A program made the position numbers and the translations under genes. DNA of 10,597 bases. It comes from B33-G16 sp046498285 (GTDB taxonomy: Bacteria; Desulfobacterota; DSM-4660; Desulfatiglandales; B25-G16). The stretch covers positions 1-10,597 of the forward strand of contig JAWOBA010000103.1 of assembly GCA_046498285.1 (NCBI GenBank). The letters are read 5' to 3'. The notes beneath the pieces were generated by a model, which saw nothing but the letters and a program-made list of their open reading frames with translations, had not been told where the DNA came from and made no database searches. Numbering within the stretch: the first letter of the stretch is position 1; every line of letters starts with the position of its first letter. Below are positions 1 through 7,508 of this stretch, piece after piece.

Positions 1-743
1 ATTTGCTTAGAAAAATCATCTGGATTAATGTTAAGGGGGAAGATCTCTTTGGCACGTTCTAGCCCAACCTTATCTATCAACATCTGGACAATAGCTTCGG
101 CATGAATGTTGCCCGCAGAATCCCAGCCCATATAATAGGCAATGGCAAGAGAATCTGCAATTGTCCAGTCTCTCGTTTTAATGCTGGCAAGCCTGAATTC
201 AAGATGATGGGTGTCTGAGCGGGACTTGATGTACGCGTTAACTCCGTCTACGTATTTCTGAAAAAAAAGTCTTGTCTCTTTGTTCAGTATCTCTGTATGC
301 TTTTTTGCATGCCTATGAAGACCGATCGTCCTCATCCTGATATCAATTGCCTTTCCTTTCTCTCCAACCAGCTCAGAGATCCTTCCGGTTGCAAAAAGCC
401 GAGTGAGCTCCATTTGAAACAACCTGTCCTGAGCTGTAACAAAACCCTGCGCCATAAGAGCATCATTAATGTTTTGAGCATAGATGTATGCCATGCCTTT
501 ATTATCGCGTAAGACGGTCACAGGTTCCTTTAACCCGGTAAAATGGAGCAGTCCATCCTTTTGAAACCGGTTCAGGTGAGAGCAGCCGTTGAAATGGATA
601 GCAAAAACGATGAGAAGGAAAAAGATCCATTTTCTTAATCCAGCGAAGGCGGACAAGTGCTCATTTCCTTGTCCCTTCAGGTGATTATGGATGTTCCGAT
701 TAATACTCATCTGCTCTGTTGCGGGATAGTGTATTACCTTCAT
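1..743 (-). CDS. Penicillin acylase family protein, 5' part only
   Basis: This is the first 247 codons of a penicillin amidase-type N-terminal nucleophile hydrolase, a family that cleaves amide-linked acyl groups (beta-lactam side chains, acyl-homoserine lactones) and usually acts outside the inner membrane. Residues 75-115 carry the family's N-terminal pattern: VTVLRDNKGMAYIYA, then ALMAQGFVTAQDRLFQME and a following arginine. A hydrophobic segment at residues 39-50 ends at NGC (Cys54). It is a signal peptide or membrane anchor, possibly a weak lipobox. The start at 743 is preceded by GAGGT five bases upstream. The 38-residue polar stretch before the hydrophobic segment is long, so a later start is possible. 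The window ends before the autocatalytic nucleophile (Ser in the family), so activity and substrate cannot be judged. It lies 161 bp downstream of kdsC on the same strand and may be transcribed separately. Confidence 0.85.
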   Translation of the reverse strand, partial: MKVIHYPATEQMSINRNIHNHLKGQGNEHLSAFAGLRKWIFFLLIVFAIHFNGCSHLNRFQKDGLLHFTGLKEPVTVLRDNKGMAYIYAQNINDALMAQGFVTAQDRLFQMELTRLFATGRISELVGEKGKAIDIRMRTIGLHRHAKKHTEILNKETRLFFQKYVDGVNAYIKSRSDTHHLEFRLASIKTRDWTIADSLAIAYYMGWDSAGNIHAEAIVQMLIDKVGLERAKEIFPLNINPDDFSKQ

Positions 744-816
744 AATATACCTCTCTGTACCACTTGTTTCACAGTATAGATTTGATTAATCTTCAGCACT
801 CTTGAAGTTACGAAAA

Positions 817-825
817 AATATAACA
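817..825 (-). promoter_or_regulatory. Possible extended -10 element for the acylase gene
   Basis: Read on the minus strand the bases are TGTTATATT, an extended -10 match (TGnTATATT). No convincing -35 hexamer lies 16-18 bases upstream. It would place a start about 65 bases before the acylase ATG. Isolated AT-rich matches occur by chance, so this is only a candidate. Confidence 0.3.
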
Positions 826-904
826 TTGCTCATGCAAAGATCATTAACGAGCGCAAAGATTTTTTCGCCTGTATCATAAAATAGGCATGATGCGCATATG
901 AACA

Positions 905-1420
905 TTACCAATACTGCTTGTAAATTTTGTTCCAATGTCCCTGTGCTTTTAGTATAGCATCACAGACTTCTCTTACAGCTCCATGACCACCTTTTTTCAA
1001 GGTAACCATATTTACATTATCAATAACGGTTTCATGGGCATCGGCTACGGCAATGGAGAGACCAACTTTTCTCAGAAGTGGAAGATCGACAACATCATCA
1101 CCGATAAATGCAATTTCTTCAGCATGTAGTCCTGTTTGCTCTGAAATGAGATTAAGCACAGAAGACTTTTCATGAATACCATCGAATATAAGAGAGATAC
1201 CAAGATTATTACAGCGGTGATACAGAGCTTTTGAAACCCTACCGGTAACAATTCCAACTTTTATATCCGCTTTCATAAGCATCCTTATACCCAGGCCATC
1301 CTTTACATTAAATATTTTAGTTTCCGAACCATTATCGTTATAGATGATGCAGCCATCAGTAAGCACACCATCAACATCAAGAAGCAGGAGTTTGACACGC
1401 TTAAGCTTGGTTATATCCAT
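905..1420 (-). CDS. kdsC: 3-deoxy-D-manno-octulosonate-8-phosphate phosphatase (KdsC)
   Basis: This cytoplasmic HAD-superfamily phosphatase hydrolyses KDO-8-phosphate to KDO and phosphate, the step before CMP-KDO formation for the LPS inner core. All motifs are visible in 171 residues, a normal length for the tetrameric C0-type family. They are LLLDVDGVLTDG (nucleophile Asp15 and acid/base Asp17), IVTGR around Thr59 (motif II), Lys85 in HEKSSVL (motif III) and FIGDD ending at Asp109 (motif IV, Mg binding). The C-terminal VTLKKGGHGAVREVCD matches KdsC rather than unrelated HAD enzymes. The ATG at 1420 has only a distant AGGA upstream. It follows the acetyltransferase gene by 14 bp, so the two are probably cotranscribed. 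KdsA, KdsD and KdsB genes are not in the window. CMP-sialate-type or YrbI-like substrates are the only realistic alternative. Confidence 0.93.
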   Translation of the reverse strand: MDITKLKRVKLLLLDVDGVLTDGCIIYNDNGSETKIFNVKDGLGIRMLMKADIKVGIVTGRVSKALYHRCNNLGISLIFDGIHEKSSVLNLISEQTGLHAEEIAFIGDDVVDLPLLRKVGLSIAVADAHETVIDNVNMVTLKKGGHGAVREVCDAILKAQGHWNKIYKQYW

Positions 1421-1434
1421 TTTTAGTTTTAATC

Positions 1435-1881
1435 CTATTTTTTCTGGCTCATTACCATGATCAGGGCATCATCATTCCCATAATAATTGGAAATTCTTCC
1501 TGTTATTTTCATGCCCAAACGCTTATAAAAGGCTATTGCTCCACTGTTTTTTGCTCTAACCTCAAGCCACAAGCTTTTCTGAACAGATTTTATAGCATAC
1601 ATGAATAACATTTTACCAAAACCTTTTTTTCTGTATTGGTATTTTATACTAGTGGAATGGATATAGCCATCTCTATCAAATATTATGTATCCAATAATAG
1701 TATTTTCTAATTCTATAACAAGAAAGGTATCCGGTAAATGGATTTCATAGTTGAGAAAGGTTTGTTTTGAATAGGCTGTCTTGGGAAATGCCTCTTTCTC
1801 AATTTTAAGTATGGTGTTAATATCCTCTGGTTTGACTTTTCTAATTATTAGAAAGGGCTTTTTCATCCATATGAGAGGCAC
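1435..1881 (-). CDS. rimI: GNAT-family N-acetyltransferase, RimI type
   Basis: This is a GCN5-related N-acetyltransferase of the RimI kind, which transfers acetyl from acetyl-CoA to the alpha-amino group of a protein, classically ribosomal protein S18. In 148 residues the sequence shows the acetyl-CoA pyrophosphate loop RKKGFGK (84-90). It then shows the RimI signature LEVRAKNSGAIAFYKRLGM (106-124) and the C-terminal NYYGNDDALIMVMS (132-145) with the usual Tyr and Asp-Ala. The listed start is a GTG at 1881. An ATG at 1866, giving a protein starting MKKPFLIIR, is at least as plausible, and neither has a clear ribosome-binding site. It sits 26 bp after the tRNA-editing gene and 14 bp before kdsC. 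Many RimI-like proteins in non-enteric bacteria have untested substrates, so the symbol rests on motif similarity. Confidence 0.85.
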   Translation of the reverse strand: MPLIWMKKPFLIIRKVKPEDINTILKIEKEAFPKTAYSKQTFLNYEIHLPDTFLVIELENTIIGYIIFDRDGYIHSTSIKYQYRKKGFGKMLFMYAIKSVQKSLWLEVRAKNSGAIAFYKRLGMKITGRISNYYGNDDALIMVMSQKK

Positions 1882-1907
1882 TGCAAATTATTATTTCTGT
1901 CTTTCCC

Positions 1908-2354
1908 TTACATAGCTAAGTCAGCGAGTTTGTATCTTATCCTTAAAACACCATTGTCAAAACTCACTGACAGTATTTGAAATTGACCAATTTCTTTTGT
2001 TGAATTGACATGAGGACCGATGCAGGGGCAGGCGTCATAATCTCCAATTTTAACAATTCTTATGTCATCACCTACATGTTTAGGCAGCCGCTCTATATCA
2101 TAATGCCTTAGCGATACTTCTTTTGTTATAAACTCTTGTGTAACTGCCATATCAGCTTGAATAATATCATTGACAGTTCTTTCGATTTGGCTAATTTCTT
2201 GTTCAGTTAACGGGTGATCAAGGTGATAATCACATTTCGATTTTTTCTTTTCAATATGGCTCCTGAAGCACCGGCCGCAGGAAAACATTCTTACCATTGT
2301 CTGGTTCAAAATATGCTCTGCTGAATGCATTTTTGGATCAATTTCTTTTTTCAT
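1908..2354 (-). CDS. alaX: Free-standing alanyl-tRNA editing protein, AlaX type
   Basis: This is a trans-editing hydrolase related to the second additional domain of alanyl- and threonyl-tRNA synthetases. It removes wrongly attached amino acids, typically Ser or Gly from tRNA-Ala. The zinc site can be read directly: HSAEH gives His10 and His14 (HxxxH), and DACPCIGPH gives Cys111 and His115 (CxxxH). In synthetases the second motif is usually CGGTH. Here it is CIGPH, an altered loop that keeps the metal ligands. Residues 80-100 (VSLRHYDIERLP...DIRIVKIGDYD) match the strand leading into that site. At 148 residues it lacks an N-terminal glycine-rich domain and any catalytic domain, so it is a short AlaX. 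Four extra cysteines (26, 29, 41, 109) are notable. No good Shine-Dalgarno precedes the ATG. It is the first gene of the alaX-rimI-kdsC group. Confidence 0.85.
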   Translation of the reverse strand: MKKEIDPKMHSAEHILNQTMVRMFSCGRCFRSHIEKKKSKCDYHLDHPLTEQEISQIERTVNDIIQADMAVTQEFITKEVSLRHYDIERLPKHVGDDIRIVKIGDYDACPCIGPHVNSTKEIGQFQILSVSFDNGVLRIRYKLADLAM

Positions 2355-2501
2355 ATAGAGAGGGTCAAAAGTGGAGCCACACGGTCAAGCCATAGTACCA
2401 TTCAGTTTCGCCGATTGGCTTTGCGAATAGCGCTCATTAGTGGTGAACCATCCCGACAGCAAAAAATAGGAACTAAAAACGTGTCTCTCTGCGGGCGGGG
2501 T

Positions 2502-2519
2502 AAAAAAGCTTCTTTGCTT
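2502..2519 (-). terminator. Weak intrinsic terminator after the PfkB kinase gene
   Basis: On the minus strand AAGC (2519-2516) can pair with GCTT (2509-2506) across a 6-base loop, followed directly by T residues to 2502. It lies 57-74 bases after the kinase stop, where a terminator would be expected. The 4-bp stem is short, so termination would be partial at best. Confidence 0.35.
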
Positions 2520-2575
2520 CAGACTATATACAATTGCTCAAAATATAAATGTCAAGCAAATTTTAAGGAGATTTT

Positions 2576-3496
2576 TTATTTTTCTTTCATAAATTCTCTT
2601 ATTTCCTCAAGGCGCGGAATTCCTTTGCGTGCGCCTATACTCCTACATTTGATGGCAGAGGCAGCCGAGGCAAAACGCATGCAATTCTGCATATTCCACC
2701 CCATAAGCAAACCATAAATATAGGCACCATGATATACATCACCAGCTCCAGTAGTATCGACTGAATTAACAGGAAAGGCCTCTTGAAAAATAGTTGTTTT
2801 CCCACTTAATCCAATACTTCCTTTTGAACCAAGTGTTATAATTACTTCTTTTGGACCCAAGTCATGAAGGGCTCTTAGTGCTTTTTCAGGAGTTATAATA
2901 TTTCCCACCAGAGGTTCCGCAAACCTTTCTGAAGCGATAAGGATATCCACCATTGATGCTAATTCTCGGAAGCCCTCTCTCATCGTTCCGGCATCCATGA
3001 CTATTGTAAGACCCATATGTTTTGCTTGCCGGGCTGCTTCTTCAGCTGCATCAATCATCAGGCTGTCAAGGTGTAGGATTTTCGCATGAGAAAAAGGACT
3101 CAGATTTATATCACTTGGTTTTAGGTGGGGAACACTTCCCTTATGCCAAAAAATCGTTCTATTTCCACCTTTTGTTATTGCAATAAAGGCAAATTGAGAC
3201 GTATAGCCAGGAGTGATCTTTAAAAAGGTGAAATCCACGTTTTCCTTTTTTAGACCCTTTAGTATTTCACTGCCACGTGAATCGTTGGATATAGAACCTA
3301 CAAAGGATGTTCGAATGCCTAGGCGGGAAAGAGTAACAAGAGCGGTAGAAGCAGGCCCTCCACATTGCATCTGGAGGTCTATGAGTTCCAACTTGCTGTT
3401 TTCCTCGGGATAGATATTGATGCTTCCCAAATAATCAAGACATGCCTGCCCAAGACCGATTACCTGAATATCCTGAGTAATGAGAATTCTCCTCAT
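2576..3496 (-). CDS. PfkB/ribokinase-family carbohydrate kinase
   Basis: This is a cytoplasmic ATP-dependent kinase of the ribokinase superfamily, which phosphorylates a sugar or nucleoside hydroxyl. In 306 residues it has the N-terminal substrate region VIGLGQACLDYLG and the Gly-Gly hinge in QCGGPASTALVTLSRLG (near residue 45). The C-terminal PfkB signature DTTGAGDVYHGAYIYGL begins at Asp247. Its GAGD supplies the anion hole, with Asp253 as catalytic base. ITLGSKGS is the usual ATP-site strand. The substrate cannot be told from the sequence: ribokinase, fructokinase, adenosine kinase and KDG kinase relatives share these motifs. The ATG at 3496 has no ribosome-binding site close by. An AGGAG lies just inside the gene, but no ATG, GTG or TTG follows it at a usable distance. 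It is separated from its neighbours by 221 and 688 bp, so it is probably transcribed alone. Confidence 0.88.
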   Translation of the reverse strand: MRRILITQDIQVIGLGQACLDYLGSINIYPEENSKLELIDLQMQCGGPASTALVTLSRLGIRTSFVGSISNDSRGSEILKGLKKENVDFTFLKITPGYTSQFAFIAITKGGNRTIFWHKGSVPHLKPSDINLSPFSHAKILHLDSLMIDAAEEAARQAKHMGLTIVMDAGTMREGFRELASMVDILIASERFAEPLVGNIITPEKALRALHDLGPKEVIITLGSKGSIGLSGKTTIFQEAFPVNSVDTTGAGDVYHGAYIYGLLMGWNMQNCMRFASAASAIKCRSIGARKGIPRLEEIREFMKEK

Positions 3497-3531
3497 TTCG
3501 TGGTATGATAGAAAACTTACCTGGATTTCCT

Positions 3532-3559
3532 TTTATGCAACATGCCAAAAGCCTGACAA
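3532..3559 (-). promoter_or_regulatory. Candidate sigma-70 promoter of the PfkB kinase gene
   Basis: On the minus strand a TTGTCA -35 (3559-3554, one mismatch to TTGACA) is separated by 16 bases from CATAAA (3537-3532, four of six matches to TATAAT). Transcription would start near 3525 and leave a leader of about 28 bases before the ATG at 3496. It is judged by eye only. Confidence 0.4.
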
Positions 3560-3856
3560 AAAAGCAAGACCGAATCACTGTGTAAAAAAGTTGTTTTCCC
3601 ATTGTTTTGTATTTGTATGGGGACTTATCAAATTGACCATTCAAATGTTTTGCCTGGGATATTGTTAACAGGGATTGCTCAATGGCTGGGTAGCTATTCC
3701 CATCCACAATTAAAATGGAAAACTGGTTGCCTATGCTTGTCGGTGGTCAGGTGAGAATTCCAGAAAAGTGAAGTATAAACTCCCTCCTCGGTTTCAAAAG
3801 TCTCCATTTTTCTCTCTTTCTTCAACGCTCTTTACCCCCAGTGCTCTGTCCGAGTA

Positions 3857-4078
3857 GAAACCTTTGCATAACCCCTCTTGATCTAAAGACGATGGGCTTT
3901 TTTCAGTTCCCTCCGGGGCGTAGGCCCTCCGGGCCGGAGGCCGAGGCTCCCGGGCTGGTCTTTTCAGCACCCTTCTCTCCGAGCGGGAGGCTCTACGAGC
4001 CGGAAGCCACCAGTCACTTCAAAAAAGTCCATCGTCTTTTTGGGGATGGTGAAAATCGCCGGGTTTTTCAAAGGTCTC
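3857..4078. repeat. 222-bp imperfect inverted-repeat element
   Basis: Inner arms 3885-3903 and 4021-4039 are inverted copies matching at 18 of 19 positions, for example GACGATGGGCTTTTTT against the complement of AAAAAAGTCCATCGTC. Outer arms 3857-3874 and 4061-4078 match at 15 of 18 (GAAACCTTTGCATAACCC against GAGACCTTTGAAAAACCC). The spacers between outer and inner arms differ in length (10 and 21 bases), so this is a diverged mobile-type repeat rather than one clean hairpin. The 117-base centre is much richer in GC than the surroundings and contains tandem hairpins. There is no transposase and no obvious target duplication. It may be a miniature transposable element or a REP-like structured repeat. 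Confidence 0.65.
3921..4008. repeat. GC-rich hairpin units with a compensatory change
   Basis: Two 22-base units, 3921-3942 and 3987-4008, match at 17 of 22 positions. Each folds as a 5-bp hairpin with a 3-base loop: GGCCC-TCC-GGGCC in the first and GGCTC-TAC-GAGCC in the second. The C-G pair in one is a T-A pair in the other, so pairing is kept by a double change. A third, degenerate unit (3943-3958, GGCTC CC GGGCT) pairs with two G-U wobbles. They lie inside the inverted-repeat element. Confidence 0.6.
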
Positions 4079-4184
4079 GAGTAAAAGGCCAACAGGCTAT
4101 CATTATCTACAAACCATAGAAACTAGATGGCAGAAGAAAGCGTGGATATTCAATCCCGTATTCTAGAATAAATCAACCTGTGGT

Positions 4185-7175
4185 TTATATGCCTATTTTC
4201 CTTACGAATTGTTCTACTTTTTCTTCGAAAGGCGCTTCAAATCCACCATGGTAGACACTTTGAGTAGCAATTTCTGTGGAAATCATAGCGACCTTGTATT
4301 TATAAGGAAGGCCCTTTACTCGATTTCGAAATTTTTTTCGCTCTCTGATAAAATTGGGGAAATGGAGAAAAAGCATCTTGGTATATGGAGGTTTTTCGAT
4401 TTTTTCCGGATGCACAAGGAGATAGCTGTAAATAGCATCTGTAAGCTTATTGATTTCATGGCTGATTTCATTACTAATGTCTGTATATAATTTTTTTCTC
4501 TGAGATTGAGTGTACCGCTGAAAGATCAGTTCAGATTCATCTACTGCTCGTTTCTCCAGGACCTTTAGTACATCTGTGACATATTCTTCTTTATATTCCA
4601 AGAACTCCTTATCGTTCATTAACAGCCCTCCAATGATCTCGTAGGAGGAGCAAATTACACCACATTTGTTTGCTGAGGCGTCTTTGAGTATTATAATACC
4701 ATTCTTTTGTATACTATCTCTTGCCTCAGGAGAAATAAAGGAGTTGGCACCTTCTATTATTGCTCTGGCCGTTGGCTTGTGATTATTGTCAAAGAGCTTT
4801 TCCCAGTTACCGATATGGATAGTTTCGGGACGTCCTCCGCATGGTATAAAGACATCCGTAAAGTGAGAAAATATGAGATTTTCAAACTGGGCATGAAACT
4901 CATCTGATGGTATCCAATCCTCCGTTATGCCGTCAGTGTCTCGTGTAACCCTTTTAAAAATGTCAACTAGACCTTCTCTTTTTTGCTCTCGAGAATAAAG
5001 GATAAAACCTGCTTTTTTGAGGTGAACCGGTGAAAATTTCTCGATGTCATATTTATGAATCAGACTCCCAAGTTCTTCCTTATCGATACCCCTTGGATCA
5101 TAAATAACCCCAGATGCATCAGTGATGGAAGTAATTTGGACGGATGGACATTGTGACAGCAGCAGTTTTATCAGGTTTCCCGCGACATCCCCATTAGTGC
5201 CACCCGTAAGCTTCACGCTGAAGGGGTCTGAGCGGGCATTAATTCCAACTTCCCTCAGTGCCCGTTCCACAAATTTTAATACACCGAGAGAGGTAACGCC
5301 ATATTTTTTGTGGTTGATTCCGATTTTCTTGCTAGAGATAATGCCGCCCCCGAGAATGTATCCCCGGTTTTTGGCACGTTCAGCCATATATTCGATCATG
5401 GGATCGTGCATGTTTTCATCGGGTCCCAGTTCAATAGGCTCATCTTCCCCGTAATAGTCGACTACCTTGTGATCTATAGGTTTTCCATTGCGAGTAACAA
5501 ATATATCGAGGAATGCATTTATAATTCCCCTCTGAAGGTTGTAAAGGCGATTGACTACCCTGTCGTACTCTTTCAAATCATAGGCCCGCATGACAACCGC
5601 CAGTTTAGATCCCCCTTGATAGATATCCTTATTCTTCAGATGCTGGGTGTGAGCAAGTACCATTGCTTCTTTGAAAATGCTATTCATGGTTGAAACAAAG
5701 TCATCTTTGTTTTTTGAGATGACGGTCCGAAATCCTCCTCTTGCAATATCTGAAAATCCGAAATGATAACCTGATCCAAAACGATGGTAGAAGAATGTTA
5801 TGCGAAAGGGAAGGTCGGGAGGCAGACTGGTTTTGATCTCCTTCAGTAAATGCTCCATATAATGTGGGTCCAGCCTGAAGGAAAGGGCTTTTTTGTATGT
5901 AACGAAAAAGTTTGTCTTAAGTGTGTATCGGATAAACAGAAGTGCCACACCAAATATTATCCTTCTGGTTTCATCCAATATCACATGGCCTGTATTATAT
6001 TCATCAATTATGGACTGTATTTTCTGGTATTCTTTGTCAAGGTTATCTGTGCCTATACGCTTTTTAGGATCGGGGTTGAATTTTTTATCAAACAGTTGCA
6101 GTATCTCCCTGGTAAATTGAAGATGACTAATAAAGGCATCTTGCGTTTCATCCCAATTGAATCGATAGGGAGAGCTGTGGGCCAGATTGGTGTGAACGAA
6201 TGTAGTGATTGCACTTAAAAGGCTGCCCTCTGGGCCTGTTAATACATTACCGGTCACTAGTTCATAGTATGTCCTGTCATGTATATTAATAACCTTCGTA
6301 TTATAAAGTTCGGATTGTAGAGAGGAGAAGATTGGCATGTTTTTACATATAGGTTTTCCGTCCCGAGTAGTAATGTATGCAGACAAAATCGTTACATTCT
6401 GCTCGGAATCTTTTATCTCTAAAATATAGTTTCTTTGGGTAGCAATATTAAGCCGATAGAATATTTCAATAACCTTTCCCAGATATCCCTTAAAAAGCGG
6501 GTTGATCACTGAAAAGATGAGCCTTGTTTCTTCACGGCCTTTTTCATTTTTGGTTGGCTCAACATCCAGAAAGATACCACCGTGATTGATTGCGGACTGG
6601 TAAAGCCACATTGCTCTGGCTACCCTGAGGGCAGGGGAGAGTACAACATAGTCTCTATTGTTCTCTAAGAAGGAGTGGAGAATTGAGTCAAATTCTCGAA
6701 AATTAAAGTCGGGGTAGTGATCTTTAAGCTTTTTACGGATCAGTCCCTTACCCCGGAAAAATAAAGCAGAAGATCCCTTTTCCTTTTCTGTGAAGAAATG
6801 GAATTTCTGAAGCTCCAACTCGCTTTCCTGACCAGGAAGATATGCATTGGAATGGATCATCTCGGCATAGATGATCACTTTATCTTCAATGGAAGCCAAG
6901 GTTTTCAAGAAGGTCCCTGGTTTGTTGAGAATAGCAATGATAAGTTTTTCATCGGTATCCCTCAAAACAAGTTGGTGGTTTTCCCCCAGGGTGTGCAGAT
7001 TCATGCAAAGATTTAAAAGGGCATCTTTTTCAGGGCCAAATGTAATAAAAAAATAGGGATGCATGTGCTTTAAAAGCCAGTTTAGGTTAAAGAGAGCATT
7101 TTTTTTACTCTTTCCTATTTCTCTGGATAATTTTTCAACTGTCTTTTTAGGATCGAGATACATGTTATCCCCCAT
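4185..7175 (-). CDS. NAD-specific glutamate dehydrogenase, large (about 115 kDa) class
   Basis: This cytoplasmic enzyme oxidatively deaminates L-glutamate to 2-oxoglutarate and ammonium with NAD, normally for amino-acid catabolism. At 996 residues it belongs to the large class related to fungal NAD-GDH. It is not the 450-residue hexameric form or the 180-kDa form. The catalytic core begins with GYHFGFSDIARGGFRTVI (Asp476, Arg479). DIYQGGSKLAVV follows with Lys524, the family's substrate-binding lysine. The NAD-binding domain has GGTNGDVAGNLI around Asp663. CGGRPETIHIGNW and IIEGANSFISPEAR (Rossmann part) follow near residues 780-820. The roughly 450-residue N-terminal part is the regulatory region of this class. 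It includes an ACT-like stretch, IAILNKPGTFLKTLASIEDK, near residues 80-105. An ATG at 7163 (codon 5), preceded by GGGGGAT, may be the true start, because the ATG at 7175 has no ribosome-binding site. Confidence 0.92.
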   Translation of the reverse strand: MGDNMYLDPKKTVEKLSREIGKSKKNALFNLNWLLKHMHPYFFITFGPEKDALLNLCMNLHTLGENHQLVLRDTDEKLIIAILNKPGTFLKTLASIEDKVIIYAEMIHSNAYLPGQESELELQKFHFFTEKEKGSSALFFRGKGLIRKKLKDHYPDFNFREFDSILHSFLENNRDYVVLSPALRVARAMWLYQSAINHGGIFLDVEPTKNEKGREETRLIFSVINPLFKGYLGKVIEIFYRLNIATQRNYILEIKDSEQNVTILSAYITTRDGKPICKNMPIFSSLQSELYNTKVINIHDRTYYELVTGNVLTGPEGSLLSAITTFVHTNLAHSSPYRFNWDETQDAFISHLQFTREILQLFDKKFNPDPKKRIGTDNLDKEYQKIQSIIDEYNTGHVILDETRRIIFGVALLFIRYTLKTNFFVTYKKALSFRLDPHYMEHLLKEIKTSLPPDLPFRITFFYHRFGSGYHFGFSDIARGGFRTVISKNKDDFVSTMNSIFKEAMVLAHTQHLKNKDIYQGGSKLAVVMRAYDLKEYDRVVNRLYNLQRGIINAFLDIFVTRNGKPIDHKVVDYYGEDEPIELGPDENMHDPMIEYMAERAKNRGYILGGGIISSKKIGINHKKYGVTSLGVLKFVERALREVGINARSDPFSVKLTGGTNGDVAGNLIKLLLSQCPSVQITSITDASGVIYDPRGIDKEELGSLIHKYDIEKFSPVHLKKAGFILYSREQKREGLVDIFKRVTRDTDGITEDWIPSDEFHAQFENLIFSHFTDVFIPCGGRPETIHIGNWEKLFDNNHKPTARAIIEGANSFISPEARDSIQKNGIIILKDASANKCGVICSSYEIIGGLLMNDKEFLEYKEEYVTDVLKVLEKRAVDESELIFQRYTQSQRKKLYTDISNEISHEINKLTDAIYSYLLVHPEKIEKPPYTKMLFLHFPNFIRERKKFRNRVKGLPYKYKVAMISTEIATQSVYHGGFEAPFEEKVEQFVRKIGI

Positions 7176-7508
7176 TTTTCACTGAAATTGTTAACTATGT
7201 TTATTGAAATATGAGAACTGTAAGATTTCATAAATACACTATAATATATCAGAAATTTGATATATAAATCCAATAATAAGACAATATATGATATAAAAAA
7301 GCTCGTTTTTGGATGATAACAACAGGATGGCATTATCATGTGGTTTTTTTAAAATGATGTTCTCTGATTATTGTTCATTAAAGCATTCATTGACATTACG
7401 CTCTTTTTTCTTTACCGTTTAACCATTGTTTCTTTATCCATCATTCAATCCTGTCGACATAACGTAACCATTACCTACGAGATAAGATGAGCCGTTGCTG
7501 ATAACCAT
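7176..7508. promoter_or_regulatory. 333-bp divergent regulatory region
   Basis: This gap separates the minus-strand glutamate dehydrogenase from the plus-strand lptF and must hold both promoters. For lptF, TTGACA at 7390-7395 is a perfect -35, with a weak TACCGT 17 bases later (7413-7418). For the dehydrogenase, the AT-rich stretch around 7235-7265 contains TGATATATT on the minus strand, an extended -10 form. No operator or riboswitch was recognised. The short minus-strand reading frame across it looks like chance. Confidence 0.4.

Larger units (their letters stand above)
3497..4184. other. 688-bp gap between glutamate dehydrogenase and PfkB kinase
   Basis: No convincing gene is present. The right part (3857-4078) holds an inverted-repeat element with GC-rich hairpins, listed separately. 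The left part (3497-3560) holds the kinase promoter candidate. The stretch 3560-3856 shows nothing recognisable. The downstream flank of the dehydrogenase (4120-4184) has only a 4-bp AACC/GGTT hairpin and a short TTCTAGAA palindrome, not a strong terminator. Confidence 0.7.

Noticed and set aside
2360..2500. c-di-GMP (GEMM) riboswitch upstream of alaX
   Set aside because: GCAAAGCC and a following ATGGCTTGACC recall the aptamer, but the GNRA tetraloop stem and the conserved first half could not be found, and alaX is not an expected target.
2325..2717. 130-residue plus-strand reading frame between alaX and the kinase
   Set aside because: It overlaps the ends of two well-supported minus-strand genes and has no recognisable domain.
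3435..3707. 90-residue minus-strand reading frame overlapping the start of the PfkB kinase
   Set aside because: It overlaps the kinase N-terminus in another frame, covers its candidate promoter and resembles no family.
3857..4078. Integron attC site
   Set aside because: The arms lack the RYYYAAC/GTRRRRY-type core sites, no integrase or cassette genes are present, and the element is longer than typical with two arm pairs.
3841..4119. 92-residue plus-strand reading frame across the inverted-repeat element
   Set aside because: It is made of Pro/Gly/Arg-rich translation of GC-rich hairpins and repeat arms, has no ribosome-binding site, and the covarying stems explain the sequence better.
7115..7339. 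74-residue minus-strand reading frame over the glutamate dehydrogenase start
   Set aside because: It lies in the AT-rich promoter region, overlaps the dehydrogenase in another frame, and its hydrophobic look follows from base composition.
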